From Algoriphagus sp. PAP.12 (GTDB lineage Bacteria > Bacteroidota > Bacteroidia > Cytophagales > Cyclobacteriaceae): 64,000 nt of DNA. Shown here piece after piece: positions 1 through 7,991 of the stretch. Positions within the stretch are counted from its first letter, which is position 1, and the number at the start of each line of letters is the position of its first letter. Location: positions 62,001-126,000 of the forward strand of contig NZ_JAPPSQ010000012.1 of assembly GCF_026652115.1 (NCBI RefSeq). The letters run 5' to 3'. Position numbers and translations under genes: made by a program. The notes beneath the pieces were generated by a model. It worked only from the letters and a program-made list of their open reading frames with translations, did no database searches and was not told the DNA's origin.

Positions 1-893
1 CTCACGAAATTTGTGCTGCGGCTGATGCGGTACTATTCGGAGCAATTGGAGATCCTAAGTATGATAATGATCCTAAAGCGAAGGTTCGTCCGGAGCAGGG
101 ATTGTTGAGAATGCGTCAGAAATTAGGTTTGTTCGCCAATGTTAGACCTACTTTTACTTTTCCTTCTTTGGTGCATAAGTCTCCATTGAAATTGGATAGA
201 GTGGAAGGTGTAGATTTCGTTTTCTTCAGAGAATTGACTGGTGGTGTTTATTTCGGTGAGCCAAGAGGAAGAAATGAGCAAGGTACCAAAGCATTTGATA
301 CCAATGTGTACAGTAAAGAAGAGATCACTCGTTTGGCGAGAATGGGCTTTGAGGCTGCACAAAAAAGAAGAAAAGTTTTGACTTGCGTGGACAAGGCCAA
401 CGTGATGGCAACTTCCAGATTGTGGAGAGAAACTGTTCAGGAATTGGCAGCTGAATATCCAGATGTAAAAGTGGAATACGAATTCGTTGATGCTGTAGCA
501 ATGCGATTGATTCAATGGCCAAAAGCATATGATGTATTGATTACTGAAAACCTGTTTGGTGATATTTTGACTGACGAGGCATCTGTGATTTCAGGTTCTA
601 TGGGCTTGATGCCTTCAGCTTCTTTGGGTTCAAATGTGAAATTGTTTGAGCCGATTCATGGATCTTATCCTCAGGCTGCTGGAAAAGATATTGCTAATCC
701 TTTGGCAACGGTTCTTTCGGCTGCTATGATGTTTGAATATGCATTCGACATGAAAGAAGAAGCCAAAGCGATTTCAGATGTAGTGAATCTTTCTCTAGCT
801 GAAGGAGTGGTGACAGAAGATATTGCTGAAGGTGGGAAAGCTTACAAAACTTCAGAAGTCGGCGATTGGTTGGCTGCGAAGATTTTGGGGTAA
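1..893 (+). CDS. leuB: 3-isopropylmalate dehydrogenase, 5' end missing
   Basis: The gene enters from the left edge; reading starts at base 3, so there is no start codon in the window. The enzyme oxidatively decarboxylates 3-isopropylmalate to 2-oxoisocaproate using NAD+ in leucine biosynthesis (cytosolic). The visible 296 codons carry the family landmarks: a [13 protein letters not shown] segment near the left edge, [11 protein letters not shown], the catalytic-region [13 protein letters not shown] and the cofactor-binding stretch [19 protein letters not shown]. About 55-60 N-terminal residues are missing compared with the usual 350-360. The gene is followed by a strong bidirectional hairpin, so it is probably last in its operon. 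Identification is firm; only the missing end is unknown. Confidence 0.96.
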   Translation, partial: HEICAAADAVLFGAIGDPKYDNDPKAKVRPEQGLLRMRQKLGLFANVRPTFTFPSLVHKSPLKLDRVEGVDFVFFRELTGGVYFGEPRGRNEQGTKAFDTNVYSKEEITRLARMGFEAAQKRRKVLTCVDKANVMATSRLWRETVQELAAEYPDVKVEYEFVDAVAMRLIQWPKAYDVLITENLFGDILTDEASVISGSMGLMPSASLGSNVKLFEPIHGSYPQAAGKDIANPLATVLSAAMMFEYAFDMKEEAKAISDVVNLSLAEGVVTEDIAEGGKAYKTSEVGDWLAAKILG

Positions 894-950
894 ATAAACC
901 GAAAAGACTAGCTATTCGAGATTTTTAATCTCGAATTTCAATTACTAAAA

Positions 951-981
951 AAAAATCCACCTCGTTCGGAGGTGGATTTTT
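951..981. terminator. bidirectional terminator between leuB and the sugar dehydrogenase
   Basis: A 13-bp perfect inverted repeat (arms 951-963 and 969-981, 5-base loop) whose arms end in A and T runs, so it can terminate transcription from both convergent genes. A second smaller inverted repeat (around 913-934, arms ATTCGAGATT/AATCTCGAAT) precedes it. Confidence 0.85.
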
Positions 982-985
982 GTTT

Positions 986-2179
986 TCAAGGTTTTCTGAC
1001 TCTGACAAGCATTCCGTTTTCTGTGTTCAGATTGTTTCTTTCTACCAAAAGAAGAATATTCCCATCTTCTTCTTGGACTAAATTTCGAATCCTTCCTTCC
1101 AAATAAAGCCCATATGTTTCCTCGGTTTTGGGGTTATATTTTAGGAGTCTTCGAAAGGCTAATGAAGGAATAAGAAAATGACCGTTCCATTCCGGAAAAT
1201 TACTTTTTTCAACCAAAATTGCTGATGAAGGAGCAATTGCCTGCCCTCCATCATTGGTTGGTACAGTCCAAAAATGTTCAGGTAAGATTGAAATTTCTTT
1301 AGCTGAGTCTTCTGAAACACTAGAAATTTTTTGCCCATCATAATGTATTCCATAAGTAAATATTGGCCAACCGTAATTCCTCCCCGGAGTAATAATATTT
1401 AATTCGTCTCCTCCTTTCGGTCCATGCTCTATTCCATAAAGAGTTTGAGTTTCCTTGTCAAAGACAAGTCCTTGCACATCTCGATGTCCATAACTATAAA
1501 TCGAGCTAACACCTTTTTTTACATCAATTATTGGGTTGTCACTTGGAATAGACCCATCTTGATTTAGCCTATGGATTTTACCCCAGTCTTCATTAAGATC
1601 TTGGGGAACAAGGATCGGATTAGCCAAAGTCGTATAGTCAGATGATCCAATGTTTAAAAAGAAATGTGTGTCATTTTGCCAAACTATCCTCATTCCATTT
1701 CCATAATAACCCTCAGTACTCGATGAAAATATGACTTCCATCAATCTTACTTCATTATCAATAAGTTGAAACCGGGCAACTTTTGCTTTCGAGTCCGGAG
1801 CGAAATAGGCAATATAAACCCAGGAGACTTCAGGGTATTTGGGATGTAAACTTAGGTCCATCAGTCCTCCATGAATGATCATCGGAAGGCCCGGATCATC
1901 AAAAGTCAAAACCTCGGGAGCCCCTATAATTTCTTTAAGACTTGAGTTTTTAAATCTGAAAATTTTACCGATTCTGTCTGAAACTAAATAGTCGTCTTTA
2001 CCTAGAATTCCAATTCCAAAAGGAATTACCAATCCTGAGGTAAGTGTGTCCGTTGTGAATTTGTCAATACTGATTGGGTAGGGAGAATCTGGAACAGTGA
2101 TAACGGTGGGTTTGGTACAAGCAGTAGCTAAAAGAAAACCTAATGCTATTACACCTACAAAATTTCTACCCCGTTTCAT
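986..2179 (-). CDS. PQQ-dependent sugar dehydrogenase (glucose/sorbosone dehydrogenase family), exported
   Basis: A 397-residue six-bladed beta-propeller of the soluble aldose/sorbosone dehydrogenase family, which oxidises sugars using PQQ or a related quinone. The diagnostic pieces are YGHRDVQGL (residues 230-238) and EHGPKGGDELN followed by PGRNYGWP (251-272), the typical PQQ/Ca-site neighbourhood. The N-terminus has a basic start, a hydrophobic core and a Cys at residue 21 preceded by ATA, which could be a lipoprotein signal, although the -3 position is not ideal. It lies 3 bases downstream of the unknown secreted gene at 2183-2767 and is almost certainly co-transcribed with it. The true substrate and whether the cell makes PQQ cannot be told from this window. 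Confidence 0.85.
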   Translation of the reverse strand: MKRGRNFVGVIALGFLLATACTKPTVITVPDSPYPISIDKFTTDTLTSGLVIPFGIGILGKDDYLVSDRIGKIFRFKNSSLKEIIGAPEVLTFDDPGLPMIIHGGLMDLSLHPKYPEVSWVYIAYFAPDSKAKVARFQLIDNEVRLMEVIFSSSTEGYYGNGMRIVWQNDTHFFLNIGSSDYTTLANPILVPQDLNEDWGKIHRLNQDGSIPSDNPIIDVKKGVSSIYSYGHRDVQGLVFDKETQTLYGIEHGPKGGDELNIITPGRNYGWPIFTYGIHYDGQKISSVSEDSAKEISILPEHFWTVPTNDGGQAIAPSSAILVEKSNFPEWNGHFLIPSLAFRRLLKYNPKTEETYGLYLEGRIRNLVQEEDGNILLLVERNNLNTENGMLVRVRKP

Positions 2180-2182
2180 GAC

Positions 2183-2767
2183 TTAGTTCCTCGCAGGGTT
2201 GATCATGATATGTGCACGGTGTGTTCCTGGATTCATAATCCAAGGCAATCCCGGTCCGGCAGGACTCAAAGGAAGTCCAGTGCTCTCAGCTGTAGCCCAA
2301 GGAATATAAATCACAGATCGGGTATAGGTATTGTTGGCCTCTCCTATAGCCCAATTCACATCAGCTTCATCTGCAGTCAAAGCATTTAATACGCTTCCTT
2401 GATCAGGCAATTGAAGTTTTCCGGCTTTGGATTCTGCTTCCCTGATATCAAAGATTTCCTGAAAAGATTTTCCCTCTTTTTTGAGTTCCCATCCTCTGGT
2501 CATAAATGGCTGAGCTGAAATATGATAGCTTGCAACACTAAGGCCTTCGCGGTTCGGGTCATCACCTAAGCAAACTGTTTGGTTTGATCCTTGGCGCAAT
2601 AGAATGATGTCTCCAGTGGGATCATATCCATAAACTGTGGCATTTTCCCGTTGATCCTCGGGTGCGGCTAGTAAAGCCATTTTGATTTGAATTTCTTTGG
2701 AAGGAGCGGTTTGGCCAAAGCTGGAAACAGCAGTAAAAATCAACAAGATGCTTAGAAATGCTTTCAT
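2183..2767 (-). CDS. secreted protein of unknown function paired with the sugar dehydrogenase
   Basis: 194 residues with a clean cleavable signal peptide (hydrophobic core then SSFGQ, cleavage about residue 19). I do not recognise the family. The mature part is soluble-looking and includes a VYGYDPTGDIILLRQG segment, a single Cys in TVCLGDDPNREG, a helical KEGKSFQEIFDIREAESK stretch and a C-terminal PWIMNPGTHRAHIMINP segment rich in Pro and His. It is the first gene of a two-gene minus-strand unit, with only 3 bases to the start of the PQQ-type dehydrogenase, so a shared periplasmic role is likely but unproven. Its start faces away from truA across 89 bases. Confidence 0.7.
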   Translation of the reverse strand: MKAFLSILLIFTAVSSFGQTAPSKEIQIKMALLAAPEDQRENATVYGYDPTGDIILLRQGSNQTVCLGDDPNREGLSVASYHISAQPFMTRGWELKKEGKSFQEIFDIREAESKAGKLQLPDQGSVLNALTADEADVNWAIGEANNTYTRSVIYIPWATAESTGLPLSPAGPGLPWIMNPGTHRAHIMINPARN

Positions 2768-2856
2768 AACAGTATTTTTGGGTTTGTAACAAGTTAGTCA
2801 ACCCAAATCAACTCTCCAAGGATTGATGATTGTGGTAATTTTAATATTCTAGAGAA

Positions 2857-3636
2857 TTGCAGCTAAGACCTATTTCCTACCTTTTTACTATTTCCTATTT
2901 CGGTGCCCGTTACAAAGGCTGGGCAATCCAGAAAGGGCAACCTACTATTCAAGGTAAGATTGAACGAGTTTTACGGTATGTTTTGGGGCATGAGGATTTT
3001 ACCATAATCGGAGGAAGTAGAACCGATTCAGGGGTTAGTTGTAAGCAGGGTTATTTCCAGATTTTCTTAAAAGTTGAGGTTGATTGGCAAGAACTGATTC
3101 CCACATTAAATGAGAATTTAGGAGGAGAGATTTTGATCCACGGGGTAAAACAGGTGGATAGATCTTTCAATTTGATTCAGGAAATTCAAAAGAAAACCTA
3201 TCTATATTTCTTTGCGCGTAAGGCTGATCATGCCTTTTCATCCTCCTTTGTAGTTCCTGTTTTCAAGGATTTGAGATTGGATCAAATGAATCTGGCCGCC
3301 AAAGCATTTGAAGGAAGCTATGATTTTAAGGCTTTTTGTACACCATCGGATACAAAATCAAATTTTACCCGAACAATAAATTTTGCTGATATCCGGCTTG
3401 AAAAGGGATTGGGTATAGATTTTTTTCAGGATAAAATCTATTGCTTTGAAGTCGAGGGAGAGGGTTTTTTGCATCATCAGGTTCGGAAGATGATGCGGGC
3501 GATCTGGTATGTCGGTGCTGGAGAATGGAGCTTGGAGGAAATTCAAAATAGGCTTTCCAATCCAGATTCAGATTGGGAAAAAATACCTGCCGCGCCAGCT
3601 TATGGCTTATTTCTTTGGGAAACTCGGCTTAAATAA
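2857..3636 (+). CDS. TruA-like tRNA pseudouridine synthase, divergent form
   Basis: 259 residues of the TruA fold, the enzyme that makes pseudouridine at positions 38-40 of the tRNA anticodon arm. The catalytic Asp is visible as D57 in GGSRTDSGVS, and the second family landmark GFLHHQVRKMM is near residue 209. The active-site surroundings are unusual: SRTDSGVSC replaces the usual GRTDAGVHA. Only a TTG start at 2857 is available, because an in-frame TAA lies at 2842-2844 and the next Met is about 145 residues in. This may be a second, specialised paralogue rather than the cell's main TruA, so I leave the symbol blank. Confidence 0.82.
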   Translation: MQLRPISYLFTISYFGARYKGWAIQKGQPTIQGKIERVLRYVLGHEDFTIIGGSRTDSGVSCKQGYFQIFLKVEVDWQELIPTLNENLGGEILIHGVKQVDRSFNLIQEIQKKTYLYFFARKADHAFSSSFVVPVFKDLRLDQMNLAAKAFEGSYDFKAFCTPSDTKSNFTRTINFADIRLEKGLGIDFFQDKIYCFEVEGEGFLHHQVRKMMRAIWYVGAGEWSLEEIQNRLSNPDSDWEKIPAAPAYGLFLWETRLK

Positions 3637-3663
3637 ATCTCCAGGCATTTTATGAAGTGAACT

Positions 3664-3694
3664 TTTCAACCTTTCAACTTTTTCACTTTCCAAC
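3664..3694. repeat. pyrimidine-rich 7-8 bp periodic repeat
   Basis: Units TTTCAAC, (C)TTTCAAC, TTTTTCAC and TTTCCAAC follow each other directly between truA and rimO. The same units (TTTCAAC, TTTCCAAC) recur at 7920-7934. Short and degenerate, so this could still be low-complexity sequence. Confidence 0.5.
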
Positions 3695-3705
3695 TCTATT
3701 TTCCG

Positions 3706-3713
3706 TACCTTTG
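3706..3713 (+). promoter_or_regulatory. Bacteroidota -7 element of rimO
   Basis: TACCTTTG matches TAnnTTTG and lies 24 bases before the GTG start of rimO. No TTTG is found at the usual -33 distance; that space is occupied by the pyrimidine-rich repeat at 3664-3694. Confidence 0.6.
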
Positions 3714-3736
3714 CACTCTCAAATCGACAAATAGCA

Positions 3737-5050
3737 GTGAAAGCGAGAACATTAAAAAAAGATAAGGTCAATATCATAACTATGGGATGCTCCAAAAACT
3801 TGGTGGATTCTGAAGTGCTTTTGACCCAGTTGAAAGGAAATGGAATCAACGCCAGCCATGAGTCCAATACCGATGACAACAATATCATTATTATCAATAC
3901 TTGCGGTTTTATAGATAATGCAAAGCAGGAATCCATCGATACCATTTTGCAATATGTAGATGCCAAAGAGCAAGGTTTGGTTGATAAGGTGTATGTGACC
4001 GGTTGTCTTTCTCAGCGCTATAAAGACGATTTAGAAAAAGAAATCCCTCAAGTGGATGCCTTTTTTGGAACCCGTGATTTGCCGGCAATCTTGAAAAAAT
4101 TCAAGGCAGATTACAAGCATGAATTGGTAGGAGAAAGATTATTGACGCACTCTTCTCACTATGCTTACATGAAGATTTCCGAGGGTTGTGACCGTCCCTG
4201 CTCTTTCTGCGCTATTCCTTTGATGAGAGGTGGACATATTTCCAGACCAATTGAAGAGTTGGTAAAAGAAGCAGAGCATAAAGCCGCCCAAGGAACCAAA
4301 GAGCTTTTGTTGATTGCGCAGGATTCAACCTATTATGGGTTGGATATTTATAAAAAGAGAAACTTGGCTGAGTTGATGCGTAGACTTTCTGATGTCAATG
4401 GCATCGATTGGATCCGTTTGCATTATGCTTACCCAACCGGTTTCCCGATGGATGTGATTGAGGTGATGAAAGAGCGAGATAACATCTGTAACTATCTGGA
4501 TATCCCTTTACAGCACGGTTCAACGGATGTTTTGAAAGCCATGCGTCGTGGTACCACCAGACAAAAGCAAGAAGACCTGATCCATAGTATCCGTGATATT
4601 CTTCCTGATATTGCTATACGTACTACCTTGATAGCCGGACACCCAGGAGAGGGCGAAAAGGAATACCAAGAAATGGTGGACTTTGTGGAGCGAATGAAAT
4701 TTGAGAGATTGGGAGTCTTTACCTATTCCCATGAGGAAAATACGCACGCTTTCACCATGGAGGATTCTATTCCTCAGGAAGTGAAGCAAGAGCGAGCCAA
4801 TACCTTGATGGAAATTCAGGAGCAAATCTCTTATGATTTGAACCAGGATAAAGTTGGAAAGACCTTCAAAGTTCTGATTGATAAAAAAGAAGGTGGTCAT
4901 TTCGTAGGCCGAACAGAATACGACTCTGTGGAAGTGGATAATGAAGTTTTGATTGATGCCACCATAGATTATTGCCGAATTGGTGATTTTGTAAATGTAA
5001 AAATCACCGAGGCAACAGAGTTTGATTTGTATGGCTCGGTAGTAGAGTAA
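3737..5050 (+). CDS. rimO: ribosomal protein S12 methylthiotransferase RimO
   Basis: A radical-SAM methylthiotransferase of 437 residues that adds a methylthio group to the conserved Asp of ribosomal protein S12. Domain order is complete: an N-terminal UPF0004 domain with cluster cysteines C18, C56 and C90; the radical-SAM core with C151, C155 and C158 in CDRPCSFC; and a C-terminal TRAM domain (about residues 370-437). The sequence STYYGLD after the core is characteristic of RimO rather than MiaB. The start is GTG, 24 bases after a good -7 element; the gene appears monocistronic and ends in a clear terminator. Confidence 0.95.
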   Translation: MKARTLKKDKVNIITMGCSKNLVDSEVLLTQLKGNGINASHESNTDDNNIIIINTCGFIDNAKQESIDTILQYVDAKEQGLVDKVYVTGCLSQRYKDDLEKEIPQVDAFFGTRDLPAILKKFKADYKHELVGERLLTHSSHYAYMKISEGCDRPCSFCAIPLMRGGHISRPIEELVKEAEHKAAQGTKELLLIAQDSTYYGLDIYKKRNLAELMRRLSDVNGIDWIRLHYAYPTGFPMDVIEVMKERDNICNYLDIPLQHGSTDVLKAMRRGTTRQKQEDLIHSIRDILPDIAIRTTLIAGHPGEGEKEYQEMVDFVERMKFERLGVFTYSHEENTHAFTMEDSIPQEVKQERANTLMEIQEQISYDLNQDKVGKTFKVLIDKKEGGHFVGRTEYDSVEVDNEVLIDATIDYCRIGDFVNVKITEATEFDLYGSVVE

Positions 5051-5064
5051 AGTCTTGAAAATAT

Positions 5065-5092
5065 AAGCTACTTCTCTGGAAGTAGCTTTTTT
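5065..5092 (+). terminator. rimO terminator
   Basis: A 10-bp stem (5065-5074 with 5079-5088), TCTG loop and a T run, 14 bases after the rimO stop. Confidence 0.9.
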
Positions 5093-5259
5093 AATTTGCG
5101 GTTATTCTGTTTCTCCGGATGTAGTACCACGGGTAATTAATTGGAGATAAGATTGAGGGTGAAGGCAAGGTGTTGTAAATGATTGATTAGTAGTGGTATA
5201 AACTTTTTAAATAAGTTGTCGTAATCAATTATATTGTTTCTCCTTAAACTTTCTTTTCT

Positions 5260-6519
5260 ATGGTTGTTTTTGTTTTTTCTTTGCTAATAAGCTTGTTTTT
5301 GAATCCTGAAATCGAGCCTGCCTATTATTATTTTGGAAATTCAGATCTGGTTGGAGTTGGTAATATCGTGTCAGGAAAGAAATCCGGGGAATGGAAAGTT
5401 TATTCAAAAATAGAACCTGACAATTCAAATCAATCCACTTTTGAAGAGTTGGATTCTCAAACTTTTAAAATGTTTTATAATCAGGATCTGCCTGTTTACA
5501 TCATCAATTTTTCAGAAGATTTGCCTAATGGGCTATTTCAAGAAAATTACCCAAGTGGATCAATTAAAACTCTTGCTTTTCTCCAGAATGGTGAGTTAAA
5601 CGATGATTTTAAAGAGTTTTTTGAAAATGGTGAGAAAAAATTCATTGGTACATACGCTAATGGGAAAAAGGTTGGAGAATGGCAGGAATATAATGAAGAG
5701 GGCCAGATTAAATCCTCTATAAAATATAAAGAAGGTCTTGCAGATGGCGCCGCAACTTATTTTTATCCCGATGGAAAAGCGGAGGTCAAATTATCATATT
5801 CCAAAGGCGAGCCAGATGGATTGTATGGAGCTTTCTTTCCTGATGGGGAAATAAGAGAGAGTGGTCATTTCAATAATGGAGTTCCCACAGGTTCTTGGCT
5901 GAGTTTTAATCTGGATAGAAAAACCAAATTTCAAGGAATTTATGAAAATGGATTTCGTGCTGGGGAATGGCTTGAGATTGTAGAAATATTGCCAGAATAT
6001 TATCGAAAAGGGAATTATGAAAATGGCCTCAAAGAGGGTGAATGGGTAGTAAATGATGGGGAAGGAAATCAGGTTCAAATTGAAACTTACAAGGAAGGAA
6101 AACTGATGACAGTTATCGAAATTTGGAATGCTGATAAGTTAAAAAATGAGGAGATTTTGAAAAATGGGAATGGCCAGCGAATATTTTTTGATGAGCAGGG
6201 TTTTATCAAGGCAAAGGGGAGGATTTCCAAAGGAGGAATTAATGGTAATTGGTCTTTTTATTTTCCTAACTCAAATCGACTGGCCTCTTCAGGGAAACTG
6301 TTAGGAATTGAGAGAATTGGTATTTGGGAATTTTACAGTTTTGATGGAGAGGTGATTGACCGGATAGATTATAGTGACACTTCTGATTCTGGATATGATG
6401 GGAATGGTGGAGATACACAAAACTTCTATCGAATTAGCCCAAGCAGTAACAATGATTCTTTAGGGGCTGCCTACGAAAAATTCTATCCATTTAACCACTA
6501 TCGAATTGGTACAAATTAA
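5260..6519 (+). CDS. exported MORN-type (YwqK-like) repeat protein
   Basis: 419 residues starting with a short hydrophobic segment (about 1-15) that is probably a signal peptide. The body, from about residue 90 to 385, is a string of roughly 20-25-residue repeats of the MORN_2/YwqK type: units such as YANGKKVGEWQEYNEEGQ, YFYPDGKAEVKLSYSKGEPDG and FNNGVPTGSWLSF. Such repeats form extended beta hairpins; the function is unknown, and the frequent label of YwqK-family antitoxin is not evidence of a toxin-antitoxin system. There is no neighbour that looks like a toxin. It is a single gene, with 209 bases of upstream DNA after the rimO terminator and no convincing -7 element. Confidence 0.75.
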   Translation: MVVFVFSLLISLFLNPEIEPAYYYFGNSDLVGVGNIVSGKKSGEWKVYSKIEPDNSNQSTFEELDSQTFKMFYNQDLPVYIINFSEDLPNGLFQENYPSGSIKTLAFLQNGELNDDFKEFFENGEKKFIGTYANGKKVGEWQEYNEEGQIKSSIKYKEGLADGAATYFYPDGKAEVKLSYSKGEPDGLYGAFFPDGEIRESGHFNNGVPTGSWLSFNLDRKTKFQGIYENGFRAGEWLEIVEILPEYYRKGNYENGLKEGEWVVNDGEGNQVQIETYKEGKLMTVIEIWNADKLKNEEILKNGNGQRIFFDEQGFIKAKGRISKGGINGNWSFYFPNSNRLASSGKLLGIERIGIWEFYSFDGEVIDRIDYSDTSDSGYDGNGGDTQNFYRISPSSNNDSLGAAYEKFYPFNHYRIGTN

Positions 6520-6694
6520 TCAGTTTAAGATTGTGGTCTAGTATGATATATCCGGTTTAAAATCAGTAATAGGGAAGAAAGCTGAGCAACCCAGTTAAAG
6601 GAAGTGTTTTTTTAATTTTGATCAAACCCCCAAATAGTATACATTTTTGCCCTTTGCTAAGTAAGCTGTATTTTAGCCGACTAAAATCTCCCCA

Positions 6695-7858
6695 ATGAAC
6701 TTAGTAGAAGTTAGCAGTCCTGCTCAGGAAAAGGAATTTATCCAGATGGCTGTCCGTCTTTACAAAAATGAAAAGAACTGGATCAGACCTTTGGACGCAG
6801 ATATTGAAGGGCTTTTTCACCCCGAAACCAATAAGCTTTTTAGAAATGGAGCCAAAGCAAAGCGATGGTTGCTTCAGAATGACAAAGGTGAAACCATTGG
6901 GAGAATTGCCGCTTTCATCAATCCTAAAATGAAGGAAAAGCAGCCTACTGGAGGTGTGGGGTTCTTTGAATGTATCAATGATCAGAAGGCAGCCTTTATG
7001 TTGTTTGATATAGCCAAAGAATGGCTGGAATCAGAAGGGATGGAAGCCATGGATGGTCCGATCAACTTTGGAGAGAGAGATAAATGGTGGGGATTGCTGG
7101 TTGATGGTTTTTCTGAGCCGAATTACAATATGCCTTGGAACTTTAGTTACTACCAGCAGTTTTTTGAGGACTACGGTTTTCAGATCTACTTCAAGCAATA
7201 TACTTATATGAGGCCTGTCCAGAATCTGGGCTTTGATGATAAGATGATCAAAAGAGCCAACCAGATCATGACTGACCCGGATTATTCTTTCAGATATATC
7301 AAAGGAAAAGAATTGACGGAAAAGGCTCCTGAATATTTCATGACAGTCTATAATAAGGCTTGGGCTAGACACATGGGGAAATCATTGTCTTTGAAAGAGG
7401 CGAAAATGATGTTTGGAAAAATGAAGCCTATCATCGATGAACGATTGATTTATTTCGCTTTTCACAAGGAAGATCCAGTAGGCTTCTTTATCCAGATCCC
7501 TGAGATCAACCAGATTTTCAAGCATGTCAATGGTAAAATGGATTTGATCGGGAAATTGAAATTCTTGTGGTACAAGACTTTTTCTCCACCAAATAAGATG
7601 TTGGGTTTGGTATTTGGTGTAGTGCCAGATCATCAAGGAAAAGGTGTTGAAAGTGCCATGATTATCTCTTATGATAAAATGAGTGGTAAGCCTTCATTCC
7701 CATACAAGACCATTGAAATGAACTGGATTGGGGATTTCAATCCTAAGATGATGCGTGTTTGTGAGCAGCTTTTGGCAGAAATCTACAAGACTCATCATAC
7801 TTATCGCTATTTATTCGATCGAAGCAAGCCGTTTGAAAGACATCGGATTTTCGATTGA
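6695..7858 (+). CDS. GNAT-fold protein, YghO-like
   Basis: 387 residues resembling the large GNAT-related family that includes E. coli YghO; the substrate is unknown. Recognisable family stretches are GPINFGERDKWWGLLVDG (near residue 121), a partner motif with MPWNFSYYQQFFEDYGF, and a C-terminal acetyl-CoA-type region GVVPDHQGKGVESAMI (about 308-323). The protein is soluble, with no signal peptide. The last three codons and the TGA stop lie inside a 7-bp periodic repeat (7846-7887), so the original C-terminus may have been replaced. It stands alone, with 175 bases upstream. Confidence 0.8.
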   Translation: MNLVEVSSPAQEKEFIQMAVRLYKNEKNWIRPLDADIEGLFHPETNKLFRNGAKAKRWLLQNDKGETIGRIAAFINPKMKEKQPTGGVGFFECINDQKAAFMLFDIAKEWLESEGMEAMDGPINFGERDKWWGLLVDGFSEPNYNMPWNFSYYQQFFEDYGFQIYFKQYTYMRPVQNLGFDDKMIKRANQIMTDPDYSFRYIKGKELTEKAPEYFMTVYNKAWARHMGKSLSLKEAKMMFGKMKPIIDERLIYFAFHKEDPVGFFIQIPEINQIFKHVNGKMDLIGKLKFLWYKTFSPPNKMLGLVFGVVPDHQGKGVESAMIISYDKMSGKPSFPYKTIEMNWIGDFNPKMMRVCEQLLAEIYKTHHTYRYLFDRSKPFERHRIFD

Positions 7859-7887
7859 CGATTTGAGAATTGCGATTGACGAATGGT
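7846..7887. repeat. heptamer-period repeat running through a stop codon
   Basis: Six consecutive 7-base units: GATTTTC, GATTGAC, GATTTGA, GAATTGC, GATTGAC, GAATGGT. The first two units encode the last codons and stop of the YghO-like gene. Confidence 0.65.
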
Positions 7888-7919
7888 GAAATAGAACCAA
7901 ACTTTCGAACATTGCCACC

Positions 7920-7976
7920 TTTCAACTTTCCAACTTCTAAGTTCAATTTCCCAATGTTTCAATTTTAAAATTTTCC
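7920..7976. repeat. pyrimidine-rich 7-8 bp periodic repeat upstream of the PfkB kinase
   Basis: Units TTTCAAC, TTTCCAAC, TTCTAAG, TTCAATT, TCCCAAT, GTTTCAA, TTTTAAA and ATTTTCC in succession. The first two are identical to units at 3664-3694. It ends 16 bases before the kinase start. Confidence 0.5.
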
Positions 7977-7991
7977 AATACAGAATATAAA

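Noticed and set aside
3607..3966. Minus-strand reading frame opposite the truA/rimO junction
   Set aside because: It overlaps the firmly identified truA and rimO coding sequences and shows no family features; it is a shadow.
5260..6519. Reading the MORN-repeat gene as half of a toxin-antitoxin system
   Set aside because: YwqK-like repeats carry that label in databases, but no toxin candidate is adjacent and the protein has an export signal.
7846..7976. CRISPR array
   Set aside because: The units are 7-8 bp without spacers, and no cas genes are in the window.
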